Below are positions 25,001 through 35,230 of a DNA stretch of 64,000 bases, piece by piece. The number at the start of each line of letters is the position of its first letter. Positions within the stretch are counted from its first letter, which is position 1. This DNA comes from Camarhynchus parvulus. Lineage: Eukaryota > Chordata > Aves > Passeriformes > Thraupidae. The stretch is from positions 8,385,501-8,449,500 of the forward strand of contig NC_044590.1 in the NCBI RefSeq assembly GCF_901933205.1, in the 5' to 3' direction. The notes under the pieces were generated by a model. The model made no database searches. It was not told the DNA's origin and saw nothing but the letters and a program-made list of their open reading frames with translations. The position numbers and the translations under genes are program-made.

Positions 25001-27935
25001 CGATGGTCCACAGAGCTGCCTGTGCTCCCTGAACCTGGAATTAACAAACCTGTCGTCATATGAGCATGGGGAAGCATCCTTTCCCTGGGACAGCTCTTCC
25101 CCAGGCTCCATGTTACAATGAGAGGTTGGAGCTCCTGGCACCACCAGGTCCATCAGGCACCCACTGCCCCCCAGGAGATGCTGCCTGAGCTGGGACCTGA
25201 GAGAAAAGCCTGAGGATATTCTCATCTTCAAGCCTGGAATGGTTTCACCCACAGAAATCCACACCACTGCCTCCCTCTTAATTGTTTTCCATTTCTTCAG
25301 TCTTCAGCATTTTCCATAAAGCTGCTCCCTTCCACATTGCTGGCACAGATGTGATGCCACCAGGTCTGTGAGCTGCTCCCTCTAGGGCTGTTCACAGAAA
25401 CCAGTAGAAAACCATCAGGGTTTTGGTTTGTGGTTTTGGGGGTTTTTTTTCACATTTTTGTGTTCATGAAGTACAAACCCAGAACAATTTTGCATCTGTT
25501 TAATTCCTTGTCAGCTGCCTTTTCTGCTTGATCTCTGAGGGCAATAACCCAGAAAGCCCCAGAGCAATTTACTTCTTGGCTGTGACTTTGAAACAGTGAA
25601 GGTGATTTTGACAGAACTTCTCTCTCCTTTGTCCTTCTAACTGAACAATCCCTTCTGTCAGACTGGCTCATTCCCCATCTCCATTGGCACTTGTCAGTCC
25701 TCAGGCTGCTCAGCAGAGCCTCCAGCACCTTCCTGCCTGCTCCCTGCTGAGCTGCAGGACTGCAGAAGTGGGAATCACTTCCCCACCATCACTCACAACT
25801 CAAAATTTGGCCATTGCCTAAACCCTGTCACCAGTGTCTCAAAACCACTTGTGGCTTCTGTAATTGCACTTCTCCACATTCCCTGGCACCACATGGACAC
25901 TGCCACCTCTGTGCCCCAGCTCTAGCAGCAGAAGTTTTATGGGTTTAATATTTGTAGCAATGAAGCCCGAGGAACAGAAAGAAGTTTTTCACAGATTTAG
26001 GTAGGAGGATCACTTTCTTTTAGCTTTGTTTATTTAATATATGAAACCTCAGAGTTCTTTTCTGTTCATAGGACTAAGGGAGCTGCCCAGTGAGGCTGTG
26101 TGAGAGGCATGAGCTGCAAGGAGACTTCATGGACATCCTGAATGCAGTGCTGAAGTGCCTGAGCACCCAGCCTGGGCACAGTGCTGCTCACCTGGCCATG
26201 GAACTGTACACATCCCCCTTTCCAAAAACAGCCCTGCCAGCACCCAGGGACATGGCCATTCCCATTTGGGGACCTCAGGAAAATGAAGATTTCTCTTTGC
26301 TGATGTTTCAGAGAGTGGGTGGTGGCAGGTATTCATAGATGGCAGTGCCAGGTGATGCCAGCAGAGAAGGAAATGCTGATGTGCACTAAAAGAACAAAAC
26401 CATGGGATTTTAGTTTAAAAAAAATCAATGTCTTTGGCCATCAAAACATTTACATTTAAGTCAAGCTGGATGAAAATACTTTTGTAAGTGTCAAGCTGGG
26501 TAGCCTCTAAAATACATGCCTCAGTCACATGCTGAACATCACAGTTACTGAAGGAGCCTGTAAAGGGAATATTAACCAGTCATCACAGCAAACCTCACAA
26601 TTTTGACACAGAATCCCCCAGTGAGTGCACTGGGCAGAAACACATTCCCCCCAGCTCAGCCCCAGCCTGGGGATGGACACGAGCAGCTCAGGGACAGGCA
26701 GGAGGAGCTGCTGCAGTGGGGTGCTTTAGTGCTGTTGTTATCTGCACTAATAACTGCTGGATTGTCTGTGCCACAGAGCAAAGCAGCCAGGGAAATAATT
26801 ACCTGCAATTATCCTGCACAGTGTTCCAGGTTTGAACCAAAACAAAGCTTTTTCCAGTACTTGTAAGAGTCTGTCTTGATTTTGTTTCCTGATCCCACAA
26901 AGCCAATTCCTGGCATGGGTTTGAGGAAGCAAATGAACCCCAACCCCCCTCTTGGGATATTTGAGCCAGATTTGTCCCTTCTCCTCTTCCACACACAGCT
27001 CTAGGACACAGTCCACATCCTGAGGATGTGCAGCATTACTGTGAGACAGCAGCAGTGGGATGAAGTGCTGCAATTGTGTCTGGTTTTGGGTCACTCCAGA
27101 GCACCAAAACAGACAACCCCTTGGATTATGTGAGCAAACAGATGTGCCCACACTGCCAGACCTTCCCACAGAAGGGCAGTGAGGGACAGGAGCTGCCATC
27201 CCCCAAACCTGGGGCCATAGAGGGTGTGAGGCTGCTGGGACACAGAGGACCTGGTACAGGCTGCTAGTGGAGCCCTAAGGAAACCAAATGGAAAGAGAAG
27301 AAGACAATAATTGTCCTTTAAAATTGACCCATAGGTGAATGAAATATCATGGGAAATAGTAAAAACCTACATGGATTGTTGTCTGCCAAAGAGTAGCATA
27401 AAGTTTCCCAAAGCAAAGGGGAAAATACTATTTGCCACAGCAAGTGAAAGCCTGGGGACAGAGTGCTGCTCCTTGGGCTGAGGCAAAAGGCTTTTCATCC
27501 ACCCAGATTTGCACAGCTCATGTTTAAAAATTTGCCTGTGAAATGCTGGACTTGAATCCCTCAGCATGAGAATGATCCTTCACACTTTGGATATGCACCT
27601 CAGTGTCTGGGATTAACAGCACATTTCTGCCTTTAATTGAAATCTAATTAATAAAAAGAGAATTCTCCCCTCGTTCTCTCCTCCACTCCACAGGTTAGGG
27701 TGCCCTTAGCACAATTGCTCTTTCAATTTGAAAATGCATTTTCTGACAGATTGTAGAGATGACAGGAGCAAGCATGGAGCTGGTAGCAAATTGTGTCTCC
27801 TGCTGACCATCATGGAGACACTGCATCTCCCAGCCTGGCCACCAGGGAGATACCAGATACCCCAGGCTCATTGCTGGAAAGATTTGGAATCTCCCAGTCC
27901 AGGACTGGTTAAGCCTTCTCCCTCAGAAGTGACAC

Positions 27936-28334
27936 TGTGCTTGTTTGGTGATGTTTGCAGGGCTCCCAGGATGAGGGAAGAGATGAGACTCTTGACTCCA
28001 TGTTTCAGAAGACTGATTTATTATTTTATGATATATATTCTAAGAAAATTATATATTATAACTATACTAAAAGAATTGAAGAAAGGATTTCATCAGAAGG
28101 CTAGCAAGGAATAGAATGGAATGATAATAAAATCTTGTGACTGAGCAGAGAGTCTGAGACAGCTGGACTGTGATTGGCCATCAATTAAAAACAACAACAT
28201 GAGACCAATCAAAGATGCACCTGTTGCAAAGATGCGCCAAGATAATTCTTGTTTACATTTCGTTTCTGAGGCCTCTCAGCTTCTCAGGAGAAAAATCTTG
28301 GCAAAGGGAGTTTTCAGAAAATATCATGGCGACA
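27936..28334 (-). mobile_element. Solo LTR of an endogenous retrovirus, minus orientation (LTR1)
   Basis: Read on the minus strand it starts TGTCGCCATGATATTTTCTG and ends ...AAGCACA, and contains CCAATCACAG and an AATAAATCAG poly(A)-signal segment. Its reverse complement aligns with LTR2 (28521-28906) over nearly the whole length. Flanks TGACAC (27930-27935) and TGAGAC (28335-28340) are a plausible 6-bp target duplication with one change. There is no internal retroviral sequence, so it is a recombined solo LTR. A 6-bp duplication is typical of class II (ERVK-like) elements. Confidence 0.85.
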
Positions 28335-28520
28335 TGAGACAGGGATGGCTACAGGAAGGACAGCATGAGGAGGTCACTACCCCGTGTTCAGGGCTGCCAT
28401 TCCTCTGCCCCAGCCCCAGGTAAACGGGAAAGGCTGTGGATCTCAACGGCATCTCTGCTCCCATCCTCCTGAGGATGAGAAATAAAGGATTCCTCACCCT
28501 CAGCTCCACTTGCCCTGGGG
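28335..28520. other. Unique spacer between the two head-to-head LTRs
   Basis: About 186 bp without recognisable features separate the 5' ends of the two solo LTRs. It includes one copy of each LTR's target-site duplication at its borders. Confidence 0.7.
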
Positions 28521-28906
28521 TGCCACAGACACATTTTCTGAAAAAGCCTTTCCTTAGGATTTTTCCTCGTGAGAAGCTGAGAGGCTTCAAGAACAAAATA
28601 TAAACAATGATTATCTGCTGCTGTGGAATGCAACAGGTGAATCTGTGATTGGTCTCATGTGGTTGTTTCTAATTAATGGCCAATCACAGTCCAGCTGGCT
28701 CAGACTCTCTGTCCGAGACACAAGCCTTTGTTATCATTCTTTCTTTTCCTATTCTTAGCTAGCTTTCTGATGAAATCCTTTCTTCTATTCTTTTAGTACA
28801 GTTTTAATGTAATATATATCATAAAATAATAAATCAGCCTTCTGGAACATGGAGTCAACATTCTCGTCTCTCCCCTCGTCCTGGGACCCCTGCGAACACC
28901 GTCACA
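28521..28906 (+). mobile_element. Solo LTR of an endogenous retrovirus, plus orientation (LTR2)
   Basis: This 386-bp element begins TGCCACAGACAC and ends GTCACA (TG...CA). It is flanked by perfect 6-bp duplications CTGGGG at 28515-28520 and 28907-28912. It contains CCAATCACAG near 28678, an AT-rich TATATATC stretch near 28813, and AATAAA at 28828-28833. No internal viral genes are attached. It lies in the same direction as the TRH receptor gene, whose start codon is 557 bp downstream. Confidence 0.92.
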
Positions 28907-28912
28907 CTGGGG

Positions 28913-29462
28913 GACAGCGAAGCCTCGGCTGGGGACAAAGGCACCCACCGTCCGGGGTCCCACTCACTGCTGGGCTGCTTTCAGCCTCTGCGCCTTCCCA
29001 CGCTGGGATCTCTCACCTGAACCCTCCTCCTCCTCCTCCTCCCGCTCCCGCTCCGGGCGCGCTGGGACCCGGCGGGCTGAGCCGGGGGATGCCGGCGGGA
29101 GGCGATGCGGGGTCCCGGGCACCGAGATAGCCCTGGGGGGCTGCGGGCTGTCCTGGGGGAGGGCTGCTGCTTCCCGGGGGTCCCGGCGGCTAAGGGGAGC
29201 GCTGGAGAGCCCCGGGAGCCTGGGGGATCCCGACAGTCCCGGCTGGAGGGTCCCGGGGAGCCGCTCCCTGCCCCTCCGGGAGGAGAGTTTGCAGGGGGAT
29301 ACAAGGAGCAGCGAGGCTGCAAGACCTGGGGTGAATCGTGGGGAAAAAAAAGGGGAGGGAGGAGCCGGGGTGGGCGGGAAGGCGGGGAGGGGGCTCGGGG
29401 CAGCCCCGGCTCCCCGCTGCCGCCGCAGGGTGCGCGGGGCTCCGCCGGTGGCTGCGGGCGCG
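28913..29462 (+). promoter_or_regulatory. GC-rich, CpG-rich 5' region of TRHR3
   Basis: It is rich in G, C and CpG, unlike the surrounding intergenic DNA. It holds a (TCC)n pyrimidine tract at about 29022-29042 and G-runs at 29351-29396. It most likely contains the promoter and 5' UTR; no TATA box or start site can be fixed from sequence alone. Confidence 0.6.
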
Positions 29463-30233
29463 ATGGAGAACGGCTCGGCCAGCGGCAACCAGAGCCTGGG
29501 CAGGATGCCCCGGCAGCCCCTGGAGCTGCAAGTGGTCACCATCCTGCTGGTGCTGCTCATCTGCGGCGTGGGCATCGCGGGCAACGCCATGGTGGTGCTG
29601 GTGGTGCTGCGCACCAAGCACATGGTGACCCCCACCAACTGCTACCTGGTGAGCCTGGCCGTGGCCGACCTCATCGTGCTGCTGGCGGCCGGGCTGCCCA
29701 ACATCTCCGAAGTGGTGGCTTCTTGGGTGTACGGCTACGCCGGCTGCCTCTGCATCACCTACTTGCAGTACCTGGGCATCAACATCTCCGCCTGGTCCAT
29801 CGCCGCCTTCACGGTGGAGCGGTACATCGCCATCTGCCACGCCATCAAGGCACAGCTCCTGTGCACCGTGTCCCGCGCCCGGCGCATCATCGCCTCGCTG
29901 TGGCTCTTCACCTCCCTCTATTGCCTCATGTGGTTCTTCCTGGTGGACACCACCCAGGTCACCTTCTCGGACGGGGCGCAGGTCATCTGTGGCTACCGGG
30001 TCTCCAGAAGCCTTTACACGCCCATTTACTTCTTGGATTTTGCCGTCTTCTATGTCATCCCGCTGGGGCTGGCGACTGTCCTCTACGGCCTCATTGCCCG
30101 CATCCTGTTCGTGAGCCCGCTGCCCGGCACCCCGCAGCAGCAGCAGCATTGCTTCCTGGGCTCCGTGCACCAGGGCAGCTCCCTCCGGCTCTCCTGCCGG
30201 GGCACCAGGGGCGCCCTGAGCTCCCGCAGGCAG
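29463..30233 (+). CDS. TRHR3: TRHR3 coding exon 1 (TM1-TM5 and loop 3)
   Basis: It has 257 codons from an ATG in strong context (GCGCGATGG) to SSRRQ, with donor GTAGGG. The intron falls just before TM6, the same position as the coding intron in TRHR1. Confidence 0.92.
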
Positions 30234-33200
30234 GTAGGGGCTCCCGCTGGCTAGGCGGGCCGGGCTCAGGGCTTTGAGGGGCGTTCTGGCCGGGAGAGAG
30301 GTGCCACAGTGCTTTGTTTGCCTTGGTGGAGGGAATGGGGAGGGTTGGTTTGCTGCAAAGGAGCTCCTCAAGCCCAGCTGGGGTCTGGCAGTACAGATGG
30401 GCTGCCCCTGCTTTGGTTGGGCTTGGTAAAGCAGGACAGGGCTTCAGCCAAGCAGAGGCAGGAGCGCAGGCACTTCTGCTGGCTAATTAATTATTGATTG
30501 CCTCCCCGAGGAAGAGAGGGCTGGGTCACCTCTCAGACAGTGTCCTGTGCATGTGAACTCAGATTTAAAGGAGCAAAGAGAAGGGAGAACTGTCTTCCCT
30601 TGGAGCCCAGCTCTGGCTGCAGCCAGCTAGGTGAGTCACCTCGGTGTCACAGTGGTGACATTGTCACAGTGTTTGCATTTTGGTGATTCCTGTGTCTCTC
30701 ACCTGCCTCCTTCTCCCCATGCCCTTCTCCTCCCACCTCCTTCTGTCCTCACTGCTCTGTTCACATGGACAATCTCAGCCTCGTGTCCCATCCCTTTGGA
30801 CAGGTCAGACATGGGACAGTCCCATTCTGAATAGCTAGGGCCCATTCAGCTTTCCTTTTAAAGGAAAGGGTTGAATCTGGGAGTTTGGCTTGAGCCCTTG
30901 AAATCACTAGTTCTGTTGTGATTTGCAGATAGCCCAAAGTAGACTTCAGCTTGTCCTGTTTCCAGCTCAGTAACTTGTTTCCTGCCTTGTCCAGGAACCT
31001 CCATTCCCCAGGAGAGATGAGTCAGGGTCACAGAGGGGAGGCAAACAGCTCAGAGAATGATTGTTCCTTCATGAAAATCTAAGTCTTTCCAGTCCAGATT
31101 TTCCTTCCTTTTTTTCTGAAACGTTTAAAGCAAGTGCTGACTTCTTCAAAAGCATTTGCCTGCTCTCCCATGACCACTGGCTGCTGCAGGAGCCTCGGGC
31201 AGGGTGTTTGGCAGTGAGGGCTCTTGACTGGTTGATGGATTTCTCCTTCCAGAGCAGCTGCTGGAGGGGCTGTGCTGTCCCCCCTGCAGTGCTGTGCCAT
31301 GGAGGGGCACAGTGTGATCCAGCACCATTAGGACAAGTGGCTGCTGAGGCATTCCAGCTCCTGGAAACATCTTGTGCTGTCTTCACTGTTACACCAGGAG
31401 TTTACTGGAGATTGTCATTACCTCCCAAAATATCCTAGCATGCAAAGACTTCCCCTGAATGGCCTGACAGGAATAAAGATGGCACTAAGTTTTTAAACTG
31501 TAAAGCAGTTTTCCAGGGCTTCCAGTTGGTGTGTGTGTGTAGCTCTGGAGGTGCCTCTGAACAGAGGACAGGCACTCACATCAGCGTTCCTGCTCTGGCC
31601 TCTCTTTACAGGGGAACTGGCTCTTCCAGGCCCCATGCCCAGAGTTCCCTGGGGAAGGTCCTAAAGGTGCTCTCTCAGAGGTGCCCGTTTTATCCCCTGC
31701 CTGGATGGCTGAGGGAGATTTTCTGTGGCTGTGCTCCTACACAGCCCCAAAACTGCACTGCTTTTGGGGTATGAAAATGCTGCTGCTCTCTCACTGGCGC
31801 TTCAAAAGCGCCTAAATCCTGAGCAGGACAACACAAAGTGTGAGCTTTGCTGTATTCATCACTTCAACGAACACCTCGAAGTCCGTACTTCTCCTCCCGG
31901 AGAGGGACCACTAGAGGGAGTGGGATTCCTAAAAAAAGGATGTTCAACTCAGAATGATGGAGCAGGAGCAAGGAGAGAGGATACTGGCTGGGGAGAAGCA
32001 TCTGTGGCTCCCTGGACAGGGGCAGAGGCTGGACACAGCTTTGTGAGACACCACTTGTACATTCTGCCGTATGTTTCCCAAAAGGCAAAACACTGTGGCA
32101 GCAAACAAGCTTTAGTCTTAGCAACAGCCCCAGCACTCACTGTATCACTCTGAGATCTTATTTTTGGAAGTGTCCTCACATTTCCATTTATCCACACACA
32201 GCAAACCCTTCTATTTCAGCCACAGCTTGGTAACAGTTCCTCTCTTCTAGGAGAAGTTTTGTTGTCACAAACAATGACTCCCAGTTTCTACTCACGGCAT
32301 AACAGAAAGGCATAGTTTCTTTTGATGAAGTAAAAAAGCACTCCAAAAAAAGCTTAGAGACTCTAAATCTGATCCCAGTGCTTGTGTCCGTACTAAGAAC
32401 TGGATTATTGCACAACTTCCCTTCTGACGTTTGAAACACCACTGCCTAGATATGCATGTGGCATCAGTGTTTAGTCATATTTTCTTCTTTGAGGATGTGT
32501 GTATTTTGTAAGTAATTTGAGGAAGATTGTCATTTAGCAGATTGTCACAGAAACAGCTGTTGAAATCAGTAGGATGACTGGTGTTTCCGTGCAAAACCCC
32601 AATTTTCTAAACAAGCTTATGCTGAGCTGAGGGCAGTTATTGCTCACTTCTGAGTTCTCTGTTTCTTTTTGTTCCCCATATGATTATGTAGTACTCCCCT
32701 AGTGTGCTGAAAATTAAAGTAACCCATGGGAAGTAGCTAACTAAGCCCTATATCAGCACAAGTAATATAAGATTCCTAACAGTCTCCTCTGCTTCCAGGG
32801 TTGCTCTGTACCAGGATCCTATTCCCTGGAGCAATATAGGTGGTGTAGGAAACCAGGAAACCCTAGGGGTGGAGATGAAGTGTATCCCATGGCACCTCTA
32901 AAACCAAGGTCCCCACCTTTAGACAAGTATTTTCTCCATTCATTTACTGTTATGTACAATTTTCAAATTTGCTTTCTGGTACAGACATTCCTATGCTTAT
33001 CCCAGCCTGTTTCCAGGACGGTGAATACTTTTTTCTAAAGAGATTTAGAGGCTCTTCAATAGTAGATAAAAACCTGTCATTCTGGTTTTATTTATGCAAG
33101 ATTATTAACTGATTAAAATGGAGAGAAAAAAGTGAGAAATAGCCCCATGGCTTGGGTGTTTCTTTTAAATGCTTAGAGAGAGAAACTGGCTTTCTGCACC

Positions 33201-33675
33201 CGTGCTCCAGGTGGGAAACTTCTGCTGGAGGGAAACTTCTGCTGGAGATTTAGCCCCATCTGGCTGTTTCTCTTTTTGCATGTCCCCCTCCAAGGTGACC
33301 AAGATGCTGGCAGTGGTGGTGGCCCTCTTTGCCGTGCTGTGGCTGCCCTACCGCATGCTGGTGGTGGTGAACTCCTTCGTGGACCCTCCGTACCTCAACA
33401 CCTGGTTCCTCCTCTTCTGCCGCCTGTGCATCTACCTGAACAGTGCCATCAACCCCATCATCTACAACCTCATGTCACAGAAGTTCAGGGCTGCCTTTAG
33501 GAAGTTGTACAAGTGCCAGGAGAAGAGTGCAGAGCACCCTGCCCCGTGCACCACCCCGGTGTACTACAGTGCTGTGAAGGATTGTTCTCATGACAGCTCC
33601 GAGCACAACCTCACCGAGCACGAGGATCTGAGCAGGCTCCCTGCACCTGCAAAGAAGAATAAACAAATCCTGTGA
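29463..33675 (+). CDS. TRHR3: TRH receptor, probably TRHR3 paralogue
   Basis: This is a class A GPCR for thyrotropin-releasing hormone, Gq-coupled in the characterised family members. Two coding exons (771 and 381 nt) join in phase to 383 residues. Seen: two N-glycosylation sequons (N3, N9); the TM1 GN motif (N41); LAVAD in TM2; ERY at residues 119-121 after TM3; NPIIY in TM7; and a short tail with a Cys (CQEK) after helix 8. The TRH-contact residues known from mammalian TRHR1 are all kept: Tyr103 and Asn107 in LQYLGIN, Tyr276 in LPYR, Arg300 in FCR. Loop 3 carries QQQQ. Human TRHR lies on chromosome 8 and rodent Trhr2 on a 16q-like segment, so a copy beside 20q13 genes fits TRHR3. The family is certain; the paralogue number is inferred. 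Confidence 0.9.
30234..33294. other. TRHR3 intron
   Basis: This 3061-nt intron ends in CCCTCCAAG. No gene or recognisable mobile element was identified within it. Confidence 0.8.
33295..33675 (+). CDS. TRHR3: TRHR3 coding exon 2 (TM6, TM7, C-tail)
   Basis: It starts VTKMLAVVV (identical to TRHR1 at this point) and ends KKNKQIL-stop. It contains the TM6 LWLPYR and TM7 [19 protein letters not shown] sequences. Confidence 0.93.
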   Translation: MTKMLAVVVALFAVLWLPYRMLVVVNSFVDPPYLNTWFLLFCRLCIYLNSAINPIIYNLMSQKFRAAFRKLYKCQEKSAEHPAPCTTPVYYSAVKDCSHDSSEHNLTEHEDLSRLPAPAKKNKQIL

Positions 33676-34799
33676 GCCTGAAACAATGCAGGCAGCGGGA
33701 GCTGTGTGGCTGTGCACACTGTGCTGGGAGAGTGCCAAGACGAATTGCTTTGGCATTGCAGCAAGCTTCATTCAATACTTCTTCAGGGCATTTAACAAAA
33801 CATATTGTTGTAAGCAAATTAATTTGCTTTTCCTTAGTGCTGATTTATTCTTGTTTGGTGAAATGTTAGGCATGTGTCAATATTTAGCATCTCTAAAGCA
33901 TCTGTTGTTAAATATAGCAGTGCCACCCTATTTTGTGTTAGGTGTAAGTGCTGAGCTGGGCCAAAGCACTGAAAGGAATCCCAGGAACAGAAGGGCATTC
34001 AAGGAAAAAATACACCTCTTTTTAGAGTGAGTCTCTCTACCCAAACTGACATGCCTGTAACACCAACATCCCATGGAAGCTGCTCCTCTGGAGTCCTTCT
34101 GAAATCAATGGGAACAATTAGGCACTTTCATGTGTCTCCTCTCATCTCAACGCTCTCCTGTGAGGAGTACACATCCCAACAGAGGAGATAAATGCCTCCA
34201 AGGTATGAGGCCATTGGCTGTAAAGGGACTCTCATGGGGAGACTCCTGCATTAGGAATAACCAAAGTTGGGTGTCATGAGCCTCCTGTCATGTTTCTGGA
34301 AACACTGCAGTGCTGGTAGCACAGAAACCCATCCAGACCAGATGGATTTGCTACAATGAACAAATAATGAACAAACTAATAATGAGCGTTCCCTAATGTA
34401 ACAGAAGTACTTCCAACGTTGTGGTCTGAGTTTCTTTTGGATAATTTAACTTTCCTGTCCAAATTCCTCTGATTGTTTCAACTGGAAACTGTACTCTTGT
34501 CCTGTAAGCCCCAGTGTGATGTAGTCATTGCCATAGTGTTCTCTCTGCCTCAGCTACAGGTGCATTTCAGAGGCAGGTGAAGAAATTCTCTTATTTCCTG
34601 GCAAGAACTTGTGAAGTCCATTAAGTGTTTTGTGATTAGTGGCACAAGTATTTGTTGCTGTTGTCATCTTGTAAGCAAAGTAGATATTCATACCCTGCAG
34701 CATCCAGGAGACCAGCTCAAGGACACTTGCAGGAGACTATCTGGACTATGAGTAAAATCAAAAAGATTGCACATGAGCCAAACCCTAGGGCTCTTGCCA

Positions 34800-34805
34800 A
34801 ATAAA
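34800..34805 (+). promoter_or_regulatory. Candidate poly(A) signal for TRHR3
   Basis: This AATAAA lies about 1.1 kb after the stop codon. Others occur further downstream, so the site in use is undecided. Confidence 0.25.
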
Positions 34806-35144
34806 ACAAGTATCTGCCACCAGTAAACCTCAAGTGACTGTGAAGTACTACTTGAACAGCCTCACTAGTCAACACTGGCTTTCACCAAACTACAGAGTTA
34901 AAAGAGCCTAAAATTTTGCATCCATTCAGGAAAATATGTCCATGGTATTTTCAAGGGCACAAGATGTTAATTAACCGTTCTACATCTACAGGAAATCGCT
35001 TCACTGGGTGAGTCAGCACAAGACCTCAAGTCCCCTCAGTGTGTTGGAAATGTCCAGGACCTATTTTTTTGTGTGTAGGGAGGTTTTGCATGTATGATTA
35101 TTATATTGCATGTTATTAAACCATCTATGTTGCCCCTGTTTATT

Positions 35145-35230
35145 TAGGTATAGATATTTAGATATAGACTATAGATATTAGATTTTGAATGTAGGTATTT
35201 ATTTTGCTCCTTTCTATTTAGATATAGGAT
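35145..35230. repeat. Degenerate AT-rich repeats (TATAGATATTTAGA-like)
   Basis: Units such as TATAGATATTTAGATATAGA recur with variation over about 85 bp. This looks like simple low-complexity DNA. Confidence 0.5.

Larger units (their letters stand above)
21101..27929. other. Intergenic region OCSTAMP-TRHR3
   Basis: Apart from the CR1 copy at 21765-22005 and a T-rich run near 24500-24530, I see no gene, RNA gene or identifiable repeat. Open frames here are short, unrelated to families I know and not flanked by splice signals that join into anything longer. Confidence 0.6.

Noticed and set aside
29105..30277. 390-codon open frame on the plus strand overlapping TRHR3 exon 1
   Set aside because: It reads the receptor exon out of frame and continues past its splice donor. 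It is kept only as an upstream-ATG remark.
29190..30371. 393-codon open frame on the minus strand over TRHR3 exon 1
   Set aside because: It is a mirror of GC-rich coding sequence with no family resemblance; the plus-strand receptor explains the region fully.
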